From Ophioderma brevispina (taxonomy: Eukaryota; Echinodermata; Ophiuroidea; Amphilepidida; Ophiodermatidae), in the NCBI GenBank assembly GCA_023653785.1, contig JAMKCH010007086.1:1-64000 (forward strand): 64,000 bases of DNA, read 5' to 3'. Shown piece by piece: positions 35,789 through 46,640 of the stretch. Positions within the stretch are counted from its first letter, which is position 1, and each line of letters starts with the position of its first letter. The notes under the pieces are model-generated. The model was not told the DNA's origin. It was given only the letters and a program-made list of their open reading frames with translations, and did not search any database. Made by a program: the position numbers and the translations under genes.

Positions 35789-36353
35789 TGTTACAGGCCC
35801 CAAAAGACTTTGCAATGATGTATTTCACTTGGAGCAAGGATTAAGTCATAAACTGAGCACATAAACTATTATAATTAGTCTAAGTAATTATATATTAAAA
35901 AAAAGACCTGGTGGTGTGCATATCTAGTGTGAGCAAAACAATAGAATAAAAAAAGAAAGCGGAGACACATTCTAGAACTTATGATTTCATTAGAAAGGTT
36001 TAGAAGGTCTGGAATTAAGAAGGCTCTGGAAGTCCAGGAGATCTGACTAAGCCTATGTGCTTTTATGACTATAGATGGTGCACTTCTGCATGTACAGGCA
36101 GGGCGAAAGTGCTGTATCAGACTAGAACAGTGGAGAATCTGATGCAGTAGGTCAGGAATTATGAGTGTTAATGGGATAGATAGTACACGACTCATATAGA
36201 CTGCGCTGATCCTTCTGAATTGTTTGAGAGGATAGGATATATAAAGCCATGGTGAAGAGAAGATGCGTCAGAGTTACATTACAATATGCTCCAAGTTTAT
36301 TCGCAGAGTATAGTGACACTAGTTGCTTCAAGTTGTCGCGACGTAATCGCAGT
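35789..36353 (+). repeat. 3' LTR, first part (split by insertion)
   Basis: Aligns with 29521-~30078 of the 5' LTR from TGTTACAGG through the TATA box to ...GTAATCGCAGTC, where homology stops abruptly at 36353 and resumes at ~41490. Confidence 0.88.
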
Positions 36354-37259
36354 CAAAAAAAATAGCTCTTCTGTAGTAGTTCGGCAGCGGGAAAGCTGAT
36401 TTTGGCATGAGGATCAAAATTCTCTGAAAAGTATTTTTTCAGAGATGAATATATGAAAGGTATACAATGTGGAACCAAGGTGGGTGTAACAATGCAACCC
36501 TTGGGGCAATTTGAGGAAATCCAAGATGGGCCGCCATTGGGCTGTTAAAAAACTCTTAAAATTGCATTTTACACAGACAGGCCAACACAAAATGCAGGTA
36601 GGTAATTAGTTTTTTGTGCTAAATTTGGATGTTTGGGTAGGAAATTAAATGCAAATGAATTTAGAGTCATGCTTTTTGGGGGAAAAAAAAATAATTAGTG
36701 ACTATCCAAGCTGGCACCCCATTTGAAAGTAGGAAATCACCAAAATGCCCATTTCATTGAGAGTGCAACCAAACATTACAAAGATCCTACAATTGTAAGT
36801 TGATTTCCCTTGCTATTGGAAAATAAAATACTAAATTTAATTGTCACATTGGCTATAACAGATACTTTCAAGTGGCCGCCGCTGAAGTTTTAAAAGGCGT
36901 GATTTTAGTTAAAATAATTTACCTCCAATCAATGATAAATGAAGGCAAGAGCATTTCTTACACATTAATGTAGGGGGTGTATTTTTCAGCAATCAGGACA
37001 CTATAAGCCATAGTAATAACCATTGTTGTAGAGTAAAGTACCGGTGTGAAAGAGAATAGTCCGGTGTGAGCCATAGTCCGGGGCTCATAGCGATAACGGA
37101 ATAAAGCAAGAAACTAATGTTGCGTAAAGAGTCAACTGAATCGATTGCTCTATTGTTCACCCATTTCCCGGACTTATGAGTACGCCGGACAATGGTACTT
37201 CTACACCGGTATACTAGTTTGTTGTTAAAATTGATACGCAACACAGCCCAGGTCAAAAT

Positions 37260-37490
37260 TCCAGCTGATCACAAGTTGAAAGTTGTCATTTTCCATAGTG
37301 GAACTAACTGGTTTCAACTGTTTTTAACTGGTCTTAAATGAGTTCAACTGGTCAGTAAAACCTAGTTAAAATTGTTCATTTTCCATATTGGAATCAACTG
37401 AATCAACTGGATTCAACTGGATATTCAACTGTGATCACTGGATTTCAAATGGTTCCAGTTGTACCAGTTAACCTGGACAATGGAATTTTG
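37260..37490. repeat. Clustered AACTGG/CAACTG word repeat
   Basis: More than ten copies of CAACTG, AACTGG or their variants, spaced by 5-25 bases, including CAACTGAATCAACTGG and inverted forms (CCAGTT) at the right edge. Non-coding. It lies between the left inverted arm and the DIRS-like body. Confidence 0.6.
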
Positions 37491-37989
37491 ACCTGGGAGA
37501 TCAATGGCACCCAATACTTGACATTATGGTCCATTAAAGTGCTCAGTCTTTCCGTTTTATTATCTTTGGTTACTTGTTTTGTTTTCATTTCGAACATTAC
37601 GATTTCTCCATTGCATGACACGAAGATGGAAACAATATATGCAGAGACACATCCACACCTTTGATTCACATGGTGCCTCAACTCCACATGAGCACTTACC
37701 TCCACATGAGACGCTTAATTCAACTTCAATAATTATTAGGAGCTAAGGGATCATCACTTGGGCCACTACGAGACGGCCTTCTCGTTTCCAAACCATGCTG
37801 AGTTATTTCCTCCCCTTTTCATTCCTCTTTGACACCTCACGCTCCCCCTCCCCACGCACCCCCTCGCGGTACCAGTTCCAGAGGATCCGATTTCCGAGCA
37901 TCCCTCCAGATAGCTACTGAAGAGTGCACGGGTCCTTTTCCTTAAAGGTTTATTAGTGGTGTCAGGAGAACAAGTTAGGTGCAGAAGCA

Positions 37990-38500
37990 AAACTTCGAGA
38001 TTTAGATGGCCTTACGTTCTGTTGCCTTCGACAGCGACTGATATGCAGATTCCCCATTAGCATGCCAGAATGATGGATGTTGACTGCCTTCAGGACATCA
38101 CTGGAGACGATCGATAGTAACACCCAGGCAGGGGATAATGAAAAACACTGTGACTCGTGTAATACTTTACAGTTCCGGGTCCTGCCCCCCCTCCGGCCTG
38201 TCGACCCGCTCCACGGACCGTCCACGGGTCGTGAAGGTGTTAGCGGAGTTCATCTTCGTCTACTTACTCGAATCCACTGCTTCTCTCACCACTGCATCGG
38301 ACTACCAAGACGCTTATGGGTCCCGCCACGAAACCCCCAGCCACAATCGATCCCTCTACGAAAGAGGACTCCAGAGCTCAGGCCTTATAGAGGAGGTCCT
38401 GATAAAGTCACTCGGATTCATCAACCTCGACAAGTCAATCCGCTCACTCTCCCAGAGCCCCCCAGTTTCGGGAGCGAGAGTGGATTTTCTGTGGCATAGG
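37990..38500 (+). pseudogene. DIRS-like reverse transcriptase fragment
   Basis: In shifting frames: a FRVLPP segment near 38175 (the F.VLPFGL block), RVVKVLAEFIFVYL near 38228-38270, a decayed catalytic region near 38300, then LGFINLDKSIRSLSQSPP near 38410-38465 followed by GARVDFLWH. The L.NLDKS..SPSQ...LGA order is typical of the RT of DIRS/PAT elements. The YLDD box is not intact. It lies 1.5 kb upstream of the recombinase domain on the same strand. Confidence 0.7.
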
Positions 38501-38724
38501 TGAGGCCCTTCTGCAGAAAGGAAAGCGGTGGAGTGTGGCGTGTGACTCTTGGAGAGCAGTCGGTCCCAGCCAGGCTATGGCTTCGGCTTCTGGACTTCTG
38601 GCCGCATCATGGATGGTTCCCGTACTGCAGATTACGCATTTGAGGGGAGTCCAGATCCAACATGCTCAGTACTTCCGACCACCTGGTACCAACCAATGTC
38701 CCTTCCGGCTTTCCAGTGCCCCTG

Positions 38725-39640
38725 AAGATGGTTCCCGACCTCAGTTGGTGGAAACATCCACGAAGGGGGGGGGGCTGGGGGGAGGGAGAGGGGAACAAGG
38801 ACCTCAGTCTGCAAGGGAGGTACAGTCAGGCTCCTAGAGTGGTAAGGCACCGGGACATTGCCCTGAAAGAAGAGAACCCCCTTCCTCGCCTTTCCACTCT
38901 CCCCCCCCCCACTCCCCCCCTATCCGCCTCCCCACCCTCCCCCCTCCGCTCCCCCTTCCCCTCCCCTTACACCGCATCTCCTCCCCCCACATCTCTCTCC
39001 CAACGTCTCCCCCCCCCCCCCCTCGCCCCTCTCCCATCCCCCCGTTCCCCCTCCCCACTTCCCCCCTCCCCTACTCCCCTCCGTCTCCTCCCCCCCTCGC
39101 CCCTTCTTTCCCCCTTCCCCTCCTCCCCTCCGTTTTACATATCCCACCCTTCCCATTCCCCCCTGCCCTCTCCTTTCTTGCCACTATTCCCCCTGCCCCA
39201 TCCCCGCCCCCCCTCCTACCCCCATCCTCGTCTTTTCCTCTCTCCCTCACCCCTCTCCTCACCTTTCCCTCCCCTCACCCTGTACATTTCTATAACCCCC
39301 CCCACCTCCCTCCTGTATCTCCACCCCTCCTCGATCCTCCCCTACTACCCTCACCCATCTCTCCCTCTTCCGATCCCCCCCACCCCACCCCCTCCCTCCC
39401 CCCTCCCCGTCCCATCCCCCTCTCCTCCATCTCCAACTGTACACAGCTGGTTACCGAACATCAGTGGTGGAAAAATCCCGCAAGGCGGGGGGGGGAGAGG
39501 GGAACAAGGAACCTCATGCTCTCTGAAGGAGGTAGTCAGGCTCCTAGAGTGGTGGAGGCAACGGGACATTGCCCTAAATATTAGAAGCATCACATGTACC
39601 AGGGGGGGAGAATGTCCTAGCGGACGCCTTCTCCCGGGCG
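38725..39640 (+). repeat. Duplicated ~155-bp segment flanking a C-rich low-complexity tract
   Basis: Two near copies of one segment lie at about 38725-38870 and 39450-39590. Shared words include CAGTGGTGGAAA/CAGTTGGTGGAAAC, GAGAGGGGAACAAGGA, CAGGCTCCTAGAGTGGT and GGGACATTGCCCT. Between them, 38885-39440 is almost pure C with T and few A or G. In DIRS elements this point corresponds to the start of RNase H. The proline-rich 'ORF' across it (38662-39990) is a composition effect, although its last part does contain the [11 protein letters not shown] motif at about 39610-39640. Confidence 0.75.
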
Positions 39641-39984
39641 GGCACGCAATGCCCAGGCCATCAAGGTACCTGGGGGGTCGTCAAAATGGAATGGCAACTC
39701 CTGCGGGTCAATTTTTCAAGAGGATACGCGTCCCCACGTGGACATATTCACCTCCAATGGAATCCACCAGCTTCCGGCGGATTACTCATGGAGTCAAGAT
39801 CCCACAGCAGTTGGGACAGGATGCGATGGTGTGGATCAGTGCCTATTGTATCACCTTCCTCCCATTGCGATACCGAGAGTCCTCGAGAGAAGGTAGCTCG
39901 GTCGGACAATTGCCTGGTTCTGTTGATGACACAAGTGGCCGGCTCAGCTGTGGTTCCCCACGGCTTCTAGAACTGCTAGTGGGG

Positions 39985-40860
39985 GACTAGTGGATTCTAT
40001 ATGTCATTCCAGCCAAACGCGTCCATCCCGGAGCGTACCATCCGCGCTCTCCAAATTGCTGGCTGGCGCATTCCCGCCAACAACACACTCAGGCGGGACG
40101 TTCTGAACAGGCTGCCGCGCTCGCTGATAGGCAAGGGGAAGTTCAAACTAGAAATCTTATGATCTCGATATGCCCGGGTCTATAGATGGTGCGCCAATCC
40201 AGAGATTGATCTGCTGTCAGCGTCTGTAGGGCAGATCGGAGATTTCCTAACGGAAATTTACCTTGAGGGTTTGGGCGCGTCCCAAACAGTCAAGTGCTAC
40301 CGTAGCGCGATTGGGGCGCTCCATCGGGGCGTCAGAGACAGAAAGTAGTCTCCTAATAGCCCAATCCTCAGGAATCTGCTGAAGGGCATGTTTTCGGTTC
40401 GTACCCGGTTCGTTCAAATCGTTCCGGAGTGGGATCTACCGCTTGTGCTCCAGTTCTTAGAGAATTCGAACCACGGAGAGAAGCCAGTCTCTGGATAGAA
40501 GACGGCCTTTATGGTCGGCAGTCCGCTTCCGGCGATGGGGTTCAGAAAATAATACCTTCATTGTCCATTTAGACGAGGCTCAACCTGCGGTTGTCGAAGG
40601 ACGGCGTGTCCATCCCCACGCTAAGAATCAGACTGTCTTTCACACTGGGCCGTGCCCAGTTGTTCTTCCCGCGACCTGGGCCTGGCTTGCGGGACGTCGA
40701 AGAAACCCTGGTGCCGGTTTCAGGGCACTAAATTGGGACTCAAGCAACTTGAAGGGCTCCGGAAGCCATAACAGCTTTTCATCTAGACGCCCCCAACCCA
40801 TATGGTCCAGTAGCGAGGGACACAGCCCGCTGGGTTGCCTCAACCATCCTTAGCGGCCAC
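39985..40860 (+). pseudogene. DIRS-like tyrosine recombinase fragment
   Basis: This enzyme would integrate the circular DIRS DNA without target duplication. Seen: FYMSFQPNASIPERTIRALQ near 39990-40055, then LNRLPRSLIGKGKF, a SRYARVYRWC segment (40165-40190), DLLSASVGQIGDFLTEIYLE and QTVKCYRSAIGALH (to ~40325), NLLKGMFSVRTRF (40375-40410), VPEWDLPLVLQFLE (40425-40465), and LRLSKDGVSIPTL near 40580-40625. This is the core-binding domain and start of the catalytic domain of DIRS/PAT recombinases. Three or more stops break the frame and the catalytic Arg-His-Arg-Tyr set cannot be confirmed. Directly upstream, [11 protein letters not shown] (39610-39640) marks the RNase H end. Confidence 0.8.
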
Positions 40861-41489
40861 CGAAAAAATCACAATCAGTTGGTCGGTTCGGGTTAGGTAA
40901 CAGCTACAAAATGGCATTTTGGTGCCCTGTACTGTACAAAATGCCAATATTTTGTGTCTTTATGGCACACGGCAGCAGCACATCTTGGATTTTCTAATTG
41001 CCTAAGTAGTGGGTGACAATTTTAAATCCATCTTTAATTATAGTTATATACCTATTAGCGATATATAATCAGGTGAGAGGAAAAAATGACTTAAACGTGT
41101 ATTTTGGGTTGATCTCTCTGTGAACGGGCATTTTTGGGTTTTTTTAGCTTTAAAATGGGGCGGCCATATTGGATTTCTCAAAATTAATCAAGCGTGCCTT
41201 CCAGATACATTATAATTACATTTCCTACTCAAAATGAATGATTATTTAAAAAAGTAAAAAAAATTACCAAGCATTTTGGGGGGTCCTTGTCCATGGAAAC
41301 TGCCATTTGGGGTTTTTACCAGTGAAATGCGCGGACATCTTGGATTTCTCAAATGCCCAAGGGGTGGCAATTTTTACCCCCACCTGGATTCCATTATATT
41401 ACCTTTCAAAGAGATATAATCAGTGAGAAAAAAACTGTATCGAGATTTTCATATACTCCTCCTCCACTGCTGAGACTATAGTGGGACAG

Positions 41490-42011
41490 TGTCATAGTGT
41501 CTCAGCTCAACAGTTTTGTCCGATGTTAACCGTGTTCGGTTTCCGTATTTAGTGGGCCTCTGAGTTATCCAAGGATAAACAAGCTACAGTCACTGTTGGA
41601 CTTATATTTAGTCGACCTCCGAGCTTCGGGAGTCATTAGAAGCTGTTTTATTCAGTCAGGACAAGTCGTTCGTGGACAAGTCCCACTACTGGAAATAGGT
41701 AAGTTTTACGCTGGTATAATCGCCAGGACTCTTTGCAGTCGGCATATATATTGCTAATCATCGCTGCAGCGCGGTCGCGGCACACACCAGGAGTAAGTTT
41801 AGTAGTTCATTAATAAACAAATTATTATAGATTCATACTTGATTATTGATACCTAATCGAGGTTATAATGAGATTGATTTAAACCCAAACAATTAAAATA
41901 AATACTGTGTTTTAATATTTGTAATAAGTTGTACAGTTGTATTGTTAGTATTCAGAAGTTTGAATCCGTAGTTAGAGGTGCGTTTTGGCCTTGGTCAAGG
42001 TGCCCGTAACA
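41490..42011 (+). repeat. 3' LTR, second part
   Basis: Resumes 5'-LTR homology at GACAGTGTCATAG (5' LTR position ~30098) and runs to the terminal GTAACA at 42011, through GGATAAACAAGCTACAG, GGACAAGTCGTTCGTGGACA and GCCTTGGTCAAGGTG. AATAAA near 41811 may be the polyadenylation signal. Together with 35789-36353 this rebuilds an LTR of ~1.08 kb. Confidence 0.87.
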
Positions 42012-42525
42012 CTTAAATTTAATACAAAGTCTTGGGAACATATAATAGTAACGATACGCGATATATGTTGAATTGTGTTTGAATAAATTGCCATTGTGGT
42101 TGAAATAACATGTTATTTCGAGTTAGAAATTTCTAATTTAATTTCCCTTCAAATTCCGTAAATAACCTTTGATTTGCTTTAGTGATGACTTCTACCGGAG
42201 CTACCATTCGAAACCTCAGCAGGCTTAGGCAATTGCACACAACTATGAATACCGCAACGTCAACGAAAAGTCCAGGAAGAATCATAATGTTACGTACGAT
42301 ACATGAGTGGATGTTTGCGTAAGTCAATACTTCAAATTGTTGTAAATGTTCTGATTATTATTTTATTATTATATTTTCGGGGTGATTCAAAACAACCCAT
42401 TACAAAGCAGCGAAACACGCTGAAAAACGTTGTGATTTACATAATTACCATATATTTAAAAATGATATTACCATTAACTATTATTAAATTTGAAAACATT
42501 AATACAGGAACTGATCAAAATAATT
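42012..42525. other. No recognisable gene
   Basis: AT-rich flank of the LTR element, with only short frames. Confidence 0.5.
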
Positions 42526-42529
42526 AGAT

Positions 42530-42735
42530 CTCGTATTCACTCACACACGCACACACACATGAACCCAATGCAAAACTACACATCACAACACCACACATCC
42601 CCGCACAAAACAGACAAAAAACACTCCATTGCACTACACATACACTCGACTCACAACACAAACACACGCACACGCGTACATACACAACCCTAAATCGCAC
42701 ACACACACACACAACAACACACACACAAACAATAG
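42530..42735. repeat. Imperfect (CA)n microsatellite
   Basis: Dense CACACA and ACACAC blocks interrupted by short AT stretches. It lies just past the 3' end of the minus-strand LINE that stops at 42853. Confidence 0.9.
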
Positions 42736-42852
42736 CACAAAAAACCACCATACTTTAAACAAAACATTATTAAACGGTCAGACAACTCGGGATGGTTGAT
42801 TTCCTATACCGTGTTGTCCTGCATTTAGGCATATCCAACTGTTGCGAACCTG

Positions 42853-44420
42853 CTAAGGGGTCTGCCATGTCTGACAGCCCTTGTAGCAGGAAGCATGACT
42901 ATGCCTCCTATCAGACTTAAAAATGTTTCTTCCAAACCCACGGAGGAGTGTTCCGATATGCATTGAGGGAAGTAAATTTAACGTTTGCAAAGCCTGATCA
43001 TATGAACCGTATCGGTCTCCCAAAATTATCGACAAGACGCTTTGGAATTATCTCCATCTGATTGGCTTTGTGATTAGTAAGACTAGTGTGCCATACAGGG
43101 CCGATATTATAAACTGGGCGAAATATCTGGAAGACCGAAGAAGGACAGATCATCTACAGAAGCCCCAAAACTGTTCAGAACATTCAACATAATAAATTCG
43201 TTTTGAAGCCTTCTTAATCATCTCACTAACCTGAATATCCCCAACTGAGATTGTTTTGAATTGTCACACCCAACAGTTTAATAGAATCTGCTAGCGTAGT
43301 TTCATTTCTGTTGCCATTAAGTATAAAATTGGGAAATTGTGGTTTATTTTTCAAAGGAAATATCTGCATTATATGACCGCTTTCGGGCTTTGGAAGCATG
43401 TCATTTCTATTACACACGCCCCCAATGATCAAAGTATCCTCTTGCAATTGAGATCTATTGTGCGGTTTTTATATTAATAACTTCTCAGGGTCAAGTCTTC
43501 CACATACTTCCACCGCCGAGTTGTGCATCATAGCAGAATCGTTGCCACAGCGAAAGATTATAGGCCCAAAAATTGGTACCTTGTGGAAACACCGCCCCCA
43601 TATTGAAGGAGTGGGACGATTCCCTGGATTTTACAGTTTGAGTGCGATTCTGTTTAGGAAGCTGCAATATACAGGGATTATGCGGGTGACTTAACCCTAG
43701 TCAATTAATTTATTAATTGCATATTATGGTTGATCTGTCAAAAGCCATAGTAAAATCGATGGCACATACAAGAGGCGTAATGACCGGGCTTATCAATTCC
43801 CCCTAAGGACTGTGTCAACAAGATCAACCAAATAATGAGTGTAGAACTGTCAGGTATATTACAAAATCTTGCAAGTCCAATGGGGCCAGAAATTATCAGC
43901 TAACGTACAATCAGCCAAAAAACTTCTCAAAATTTCCCAAATGAATTAGTAGACTGATGTCGTAATTTGTCCAAGTGTTTGGCATTCTGGACTTAGGGAA
44001 TTGGTGTGATAGACGAAGTCTTCCAAACATTGGAAATACCCCTTCTTGTAAACAAACATTAAAAAATATGAGTCAAAGGCAATAACTAAATCCCAAACAA
44101 ATTCTTTAGTTATCTTAGAAGGAATATCACTCGGATGGGTTGCTTTTGTAGTCTTTATCCTATTCAAAACCATACGGACTTCCCTAGGAGTGATAACAGG
44201 GGGTGGACAGCGTTGGCCTATATGCTGGCAAATTAGCAAGATCAAATAGTGGCATTTCATTTAAAACGCTAGCGAAATGTTTGTTTATAACTTTTGCAAG
44301 TTGTCTGGGGTCTTTGGAAAGATGATCCATATTGAGACTAGATTTGCCCTTGAGCCTGTAAGATTTTTTTACATAACTATGCATTTTTAGGGTATTTGTT
44401 TTCAAACCTTCCAATGAATT
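42853..44420 (-). pseudogene. Jockey-like LINE reverse transcriptase, minus strand
   Basis: Read down the minus strand: SLNMDHLSKDPRQLAKVIN and HFASVLNEMP (44360-44230), PPPVITPREVRMVLNRIKTT with KATHPSDIPSKI (44200-44110), VDTVLRGIDKPGHYAS-like near 43800, a GPIIF segment near 43560, NSAVEV near 43510, EDTLIIGGVCNRN near 43430, ADSIKLLGVTIQNNLSW (43290-43235), and the C-terminal SIILGDRYGSYDQALQTLN with GTLLRGFGRNIFKSDRRHSH (43030-42900). It ends with a stop at 42853-42855. The domain order is complete from RT fingers to tail, but several frameshifts and the loss of a clean YxDD box show that it is dead. The endonuclease is absent (5' truncation). Confidence 0.85.
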
Positions 44421-45545
44421 TTATAATATTGCACTTTTGCTTTACATATTCTCTTTGGATTTCATTTCGAAGTTTTTTTAGATCTTGGGACGATCTCCCA
44501 GTTTGGATGCTCATCCGAGCATTAATTTTGTTTTTCGTCTATCAGTCACCATGGCTTATCAGTCGGTTTGTACTTCACTAGTTTACTGGGAAAAAATAAG
44601 TTTACTATTTATTCAAGAGGATCTTTTCAAAAACAATTCGGCTTTTTTATCTTCATCATTCGCGGCGTATATCTGTCCCATGTCTCATTTATAATACCCT
44701 GACCAAAAAGCACGTTTCGCCAATCGGTCAGGGGCGCTCTTTATAGTAAGATTTTGGAGCGGCATATGATTTTGGGAGAAAGAACGAATTACGCAGCATG
44801 TTTAATTTTTCCCAAGAGGTGCTAATGTAAATGGATCATTAAAATATGCAAATATATCGGTCACTATTTTGTCAAGAATTGATGAATTTCCCTGGTCGGG
44901 GGAAAGTGCACAACAGAATTCATATCTATGTGGTTCGATGTCGTGGTATCAAAATCAGTAAGTAGCCCATGATTACCAAAGACACTTTTTGGTATAGACC
45001 GCAAAAATGTCATAGTCGGTGAGAAATGCCGTGAGAAGACAGTCAAGCTTACACTTTGGTGGGAAGTAAACGCAAAACAAACATATAAATCATGCTTAAA
45101 AGTGGTTAATGTTATCATTTTAAAAAAATCGTGACAATAAATAACAATCAGGAACAATTAAGTGACATGTGACAATAAGCAATCTATGTTAACGCTCAAT
45201 TAAAAAAAAGTACACCACTCGCCTGATTGGAAACGTTTTGAATTATACTCCATTCCAACCGCTGACGGACTAGCCTCTCAAAGCCATTGAAAAAAACACT
45301 AGCGGGGCTTAATGTTTACCCAAGCCAGTTCTGTTTGATACGTTAGAGGGCAAATCATTGATTACAATAGTAACACTGTGGTAGCCTATTTGAAATAATT
45401 GTCGAGGTCGCAAGACCTTGACACTTGCTCCGAATTACACAATAATGATGATAGACATTCACTATGAGTTAACAATATCTCATCCACCAGACACAGTTTC
45501 ATTTGGTTGTACTTATACGTGCTTGACCTGAACTGACCTTGTGTG
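44421..45545. other. No recognisable gene; ends in a T-run
   Basis: Bases 44420-44900 might hold further eroded 5' LINE sequence on the minus strand (QKFRNEIQREYVK-type frame), but this is weak. A run of about 25 Ts at 45549-45573 directly abuts the foldback element. Confidence 0.45.
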
Positions 45546-45548
45546 ATC

Positions 45549-45574
<26 letters not shown>

Positions 45575-45582
<8 letters not shown>

Positions 45583-45776
45583 CCTCAAAAACCAAGGGGT
45601 GTATTTTTCTAAATACATTGGGTGAATGAAAGCTACTGAACATGTTCCAAAAAGGGAATTGGGAGATTTTACTAGCTCATAGTGACTATTAGTCTAGTAA
45701 AATCTTAATTCCCTGGCACAGTTCAGTACCTTCCATTCGCCAGTGTATTTAGAAAATACACCCCCGGGTTTTTTGT
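45575..45776. repeat. Foldback MITE with ~90-bp arms
   Basis: The left arm (GGGTGTATTTTTCTAAATACA at about 45597, GGGTGAATG, TACTGAAC, GGGAATT, GATTTTACTAG) is matched inverted by the right arm (CTAGTAAAATC, AATTCCC, GTTCAGTA, CATTCGCC, TGTATTTAGAAAATACACCC). The central loop is only ~15 bases around CATAGTGACTAT. No coding capacity. Confidence 0.85.
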
Positions 45777-46440
45777 CGTATGATATATGATACACAGATC
45801 AGCACAATGTAGTTCATGTCAATGTATGAAGAAGTGCAACCCATATGAACTGTGTCTGTGGTGAATGAGCATATTGTAACTCATATTGAGAATCCTTTCG
45901 TATATAACAATTTAGCATAATTACATTATACCCTTCGCACCAATGTATCATTGTATTGTGCTTTATTCGCTTAACGTTTGACGGGATGATAGTTATTTTA
46001 GTATAAAATTTTTCCTGCATTTTTCTGCACGCCCTCTCAGAATGAAAGGAATCGTTGAAAACTTCTAATGAAGCGACACAACTAAAAAACCTATAGTTCT
46101 TTCTAAATAATCCTATCAGCCATTGTTTTGACAAATTTTTAGTTATAAAAAATGTGGTGATACATTTAATTTTACAGGGCATTCGTTATCCTACACAATT
46201 TGTTGTGCAAAGTTGATAGAAACAAATTAAACTTTGTAATTTGTTCGTAAACGCTATAGTTTTAACAACTGTTTAACAAAACAATTAATTTTTAGATTTT
46301 TAAGCTATAGATGATTACTAGCACGCCTGTAAAACATTACGTATGTGTTAAACAGTGCGATCAGCTTACTTGTGATCTTGTGTGTAAATTATGCTCTCTA
46401 AATGTAATATGTTACGCAGTGTATGATTGTGATCCTCGTA
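45777..46440. other. No recognisable gene
   Basis: AT-rich. A 122-codon minus-strand open frame (45814-46182) has no recognisable motif and is not called. Confidence 0.5.
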
Positions 46441-46562
46441 CCCATGTTAATCTGATTATATCAGGCTTTGCTAGTCTCGTGCACTGGTGTATTTGTGTGT
46501 ATTGAATGCCGGACCGCTTGCCAATAAGTACTCAGTTGCAGGGCTGTTTGTATCGGGTATCC

Positions 46563-46640
46563 CGGGTAGCCCAGTTTGTAGACCACTGGTCTTGTATGCC
46601 AGAGGTCACCGGTTCGAATTCTGGCCCAGGCACGCGTGCC
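46563..46640 (+). repeat. tRNA-Thr(UGU)-related SINE head
   Basis: A tRNA-like stretch has an A-box-like TAGCCCAGTTTGTAGACC and a perfect B box, GGTTCGAATTC. The anticodon arm is intact: CTGGT pairs with GCCAG around the loop CTTGTAT, giving anticodon TGT. CACTGGTCTTGTA also matches the core of animal tRNA-Thr(UGU). The T stem and D stem have mismatches, so this is not a working tRNA. Downstream lies an AT-rich tail (TTCAAATTCAAAATTTATTT near 46725). The block sits between two ~60-bp direct repeats (about 46446-46506 and 46772-46840) that share TATCAGGCTT, GCTAGTCTCGTGCACTGGTG and TATTGAATG. Confidence 0.65.

Larger units (their letters stand above)
36354..41489. mobile_element. 5.1-kb element with long inverted ends inserted in the 3' LTR
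   Basis: Its borders are set by the break in LTR homology. The left side (about 36367-36920) and right side (about 40880-41488) are inverted copies of each other. For instance GGCAATTTGAGGAAATCCAA on the left corresponds to the reverse complement of TTGGATTTCTCAAATGCCC on the right, and AATTGTCAC, AAAATGCCC and GAGTAGGAAAT-type words pair likewise. Each arm has about three diverged ~180-bp subunits marked by GGATTTCTCAAA. Between them lies GC-richer DNA (37740-40860) with DIRS-like RT and tyrosine recombinase. Either the whole insert is one DIRS-type element with inverted terminal repeats, or a DIRS fragment sits inside a foldback element. A few LTR bases appear lost at the right joint and no clear target duplication is seen. 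Confidence 0.75.

Noticed and set aside
38662..39990. 442-codon proline-rich ORF
   Set aside because: It runs through a C/T low-complexity tract and changes between homologous frames of a DIRS-like element. The proline-rich middle is a composition effect; only short parts at its end match a real domain.
42524..42751. Cys/Val-rich minus-strand ORF
   Set aside because: It is the translation of the opposite strand of a (CA)n microsatellite.
45814..46182. 122-codon minus-strand ORF as a gene
   Set aside because: No recognisable motif and no related sequence in the window.
46563..46640. Functional tRNA-Thr gene
   Set aside because: The T stem and D stem have mismatches and the sequence continues into a repeat body, so a SINE head is more likely.
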